The notes beneath the pieces are model-generated. The model made no database searches. It saw nothing but the letters and a program-made list of their open reading frames with translations, and was not told the DNA's origin. A stretch of DNA of 7,246 bases, taken from the NCBI RefSeq assembly GCF_029054785.1, contig NZ_JAIDEN010000143.1:1-7246 (forward strand), given 5' to 3'. Origin of the DNA: Duncaniella sp. Its GTDB lineage: Bacteria > Bacteroidota > Bacteroidia > Bacteroidales > Muribaculaceae. The stretch's first letter is position 1. Every line of letters begins with the position of its first letter. Made by a program: the position numbers and the translations under genes. Of this stretch, positions 6,811-7,246 are shown in pieces.

Positions 6811-6862
6811 TTTGGTGGTTTGATGGTTTGGTGGTTTGATGGTTTGATGGTTTGGTGGTTTG
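6811..6862 (+). repeat. Octamer tandem array TTTGRTGG
   Basis: Six full copies of TTTGRTGG (6811-6858) and a partial TTTG follow one another without interruption. The fifth base is G, A, G, A, A, G in order. The array abuts the 265-base repeat unit directly, sharing TTTG at 6859-6862. Copy number is likely to vary by slippage. Both strands can be translated as low-complexity peptide, which explains spurious frames here. Confidence 0.9.
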
Positions 6863-7123
6863 TATCGCACCTACGGCGCTCTTGGGTGGGGAGGGGACGC
6901 GCGCAGATACCACAGCTGCGGACCCCCATGGGGCCCTTGCAGTGGCCTGAATTCTCCCCGCTGCTACGCAGCTTGCCTGGTCTGCAAGGGGTGGTGGGGT
7001 GTGCCGTTAGCGTTTCGCAGCTTGCCTGGTCCGCAAGAGGTGTTGGGGCCGTGCCGTTGGCGTTTCGCAGCTTGTATGGTACGCGTGGGCGTTTGGAGAA
7101 TGTTGGGTGACGTGGTGGTTTGC
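6859..7123 (+). repeat. 265-base repeat unit, complete
   Basis: The unit begins with TTTGTATCGCACCTACGG, and the same start recurs at 7124, exactly 265 bases later. Within it come a 45-base GC-rich block, then the hairpin element (6905-6981) shared with the left edge of the window, with loop CAT at 6927-6929, then 49/50-base subrepeats, and a spacer ending in a single GGTGGTTTG. No convincing gene is found in the unit on either strand. Confidence 0.85.
6967..7105 (+). repeat. 49/50-base subrepeats within the large unit
   Basis: CGCAGCTTG recurs at 6967, 7016 and 7066, heading copies of 49, 50 and about 40 bases. The first two are close (both end in GCCGTTRGCGTTT); the third is diverged. The first two also contain CTTGC...GCAAG foldbacks (6972-6988 and 7021-7037). 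One related copy follows the hairpin at the left edge (65-110). Confidence 0.75.
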
Positions 7124-7246
7124 TTTGTATCGCACCTACGGCGCTCTTGGGTTGGGAGGGGACGCGCGCAGATACCACAGCTGCGGACCCCGATGGGGCC
7201 CTTGCAGTGGCCTGGATTCGCCCCGCTGCTACGCAGCTTGCCTGGT
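7124..7246 (+). repeat. 265-base repeat unit, second copy cut by the window end
   Basis: The first 123 bases of a second unit match 6859-6981, apart from a few substitutions: GGGTTGGG for GGGTGGGG in the first block, loop GAT (7192-7194) instead of CAT, and two changes in the GGATTCG segment. Its hairpin part (7170-7246) is as close to the left-edge copy as to its neighbour, so the array is probably longer than the window shows. Confidence 0.85.

Noticed and set aside
6555..7178. Long frames on both strands through the right-hand repeats
   Set aside because: They are made of translated octamers and GC-rich repeats (peptides such as NHQTIKPSNHQTIKP), with no promoter or protein-like composition.
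6859..7246. CRISPR array
   Set aside because: Units are 265 bases with 49/50-base subrepeats; there are no short uniform repeats with unique spacers and no cas gene.

Overview
The window looks like a chromosomal segment of a gut Bacteroidales bacterium, most likely Muribaculaceae-like. The order rests on two promoters of the Bacteroidetes type (TTTG, about 20 bases, TAnnTTTG), a long ParC with the HPHGDASIYEAL signature, a DUF3316-type exported protein and a SusD-era style S41 lipoprotein peptidase with no Shine-Dalgarno sequences. The family is a guess from overall style.

Layout. Positions 1-110 carry one copy of a GC-rich hairpin-forming intergenic repeat. Positions 114-276 hold a compact minus-strand cassette: a complete promoter, about 70 transcribed bases, then two consecutive intrinsic terminators. 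No protein gene is associated with it, so it is a good small-RNA candidate. A plus-strand promoter at 442-473 and a 5' leader with a hairpin precede parC (556-3264), the topoisomerase IV A subunit. It is followed closely (40 and 23 bases) by a DUF3316-like exported protein (3305-4177) and an S41-family lipoprotein peptidase (4201-5355); the three probably share one transcript. Facing them on the minus strand is a secreted protein with seven CxxCxGxG-type modules (5423-6613). Between and under these convergent genes lies what looks like a frameshifted relic of a C-terminal sorting domain (minus strand, about 5380-5215). From 6811 to the end there is no gene: an 8-base tandem array, then a 265-base repeat unit and the start of a second one, containing the same hairpin element as the left edge.

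Function. ParC is a housekeeping chromosome-decatenation enzyme. The two genes after it are envelope proteins and have no obvious functional tie to it. The minus-strand CxxCxGxG protein is visibly more AT-rich than the other genes and sits next to repeats and a gene relic, which suggests a lineage-specific or acquired gene at a rearrangement-prone edge. The most interesting items are the candidate small RNA, the hairpin repeat with conserved stem and changing loop, the relic whose frame is restored by removing one G from a G6 run, and the J-domain-less secreted zinc-finger-like protein.
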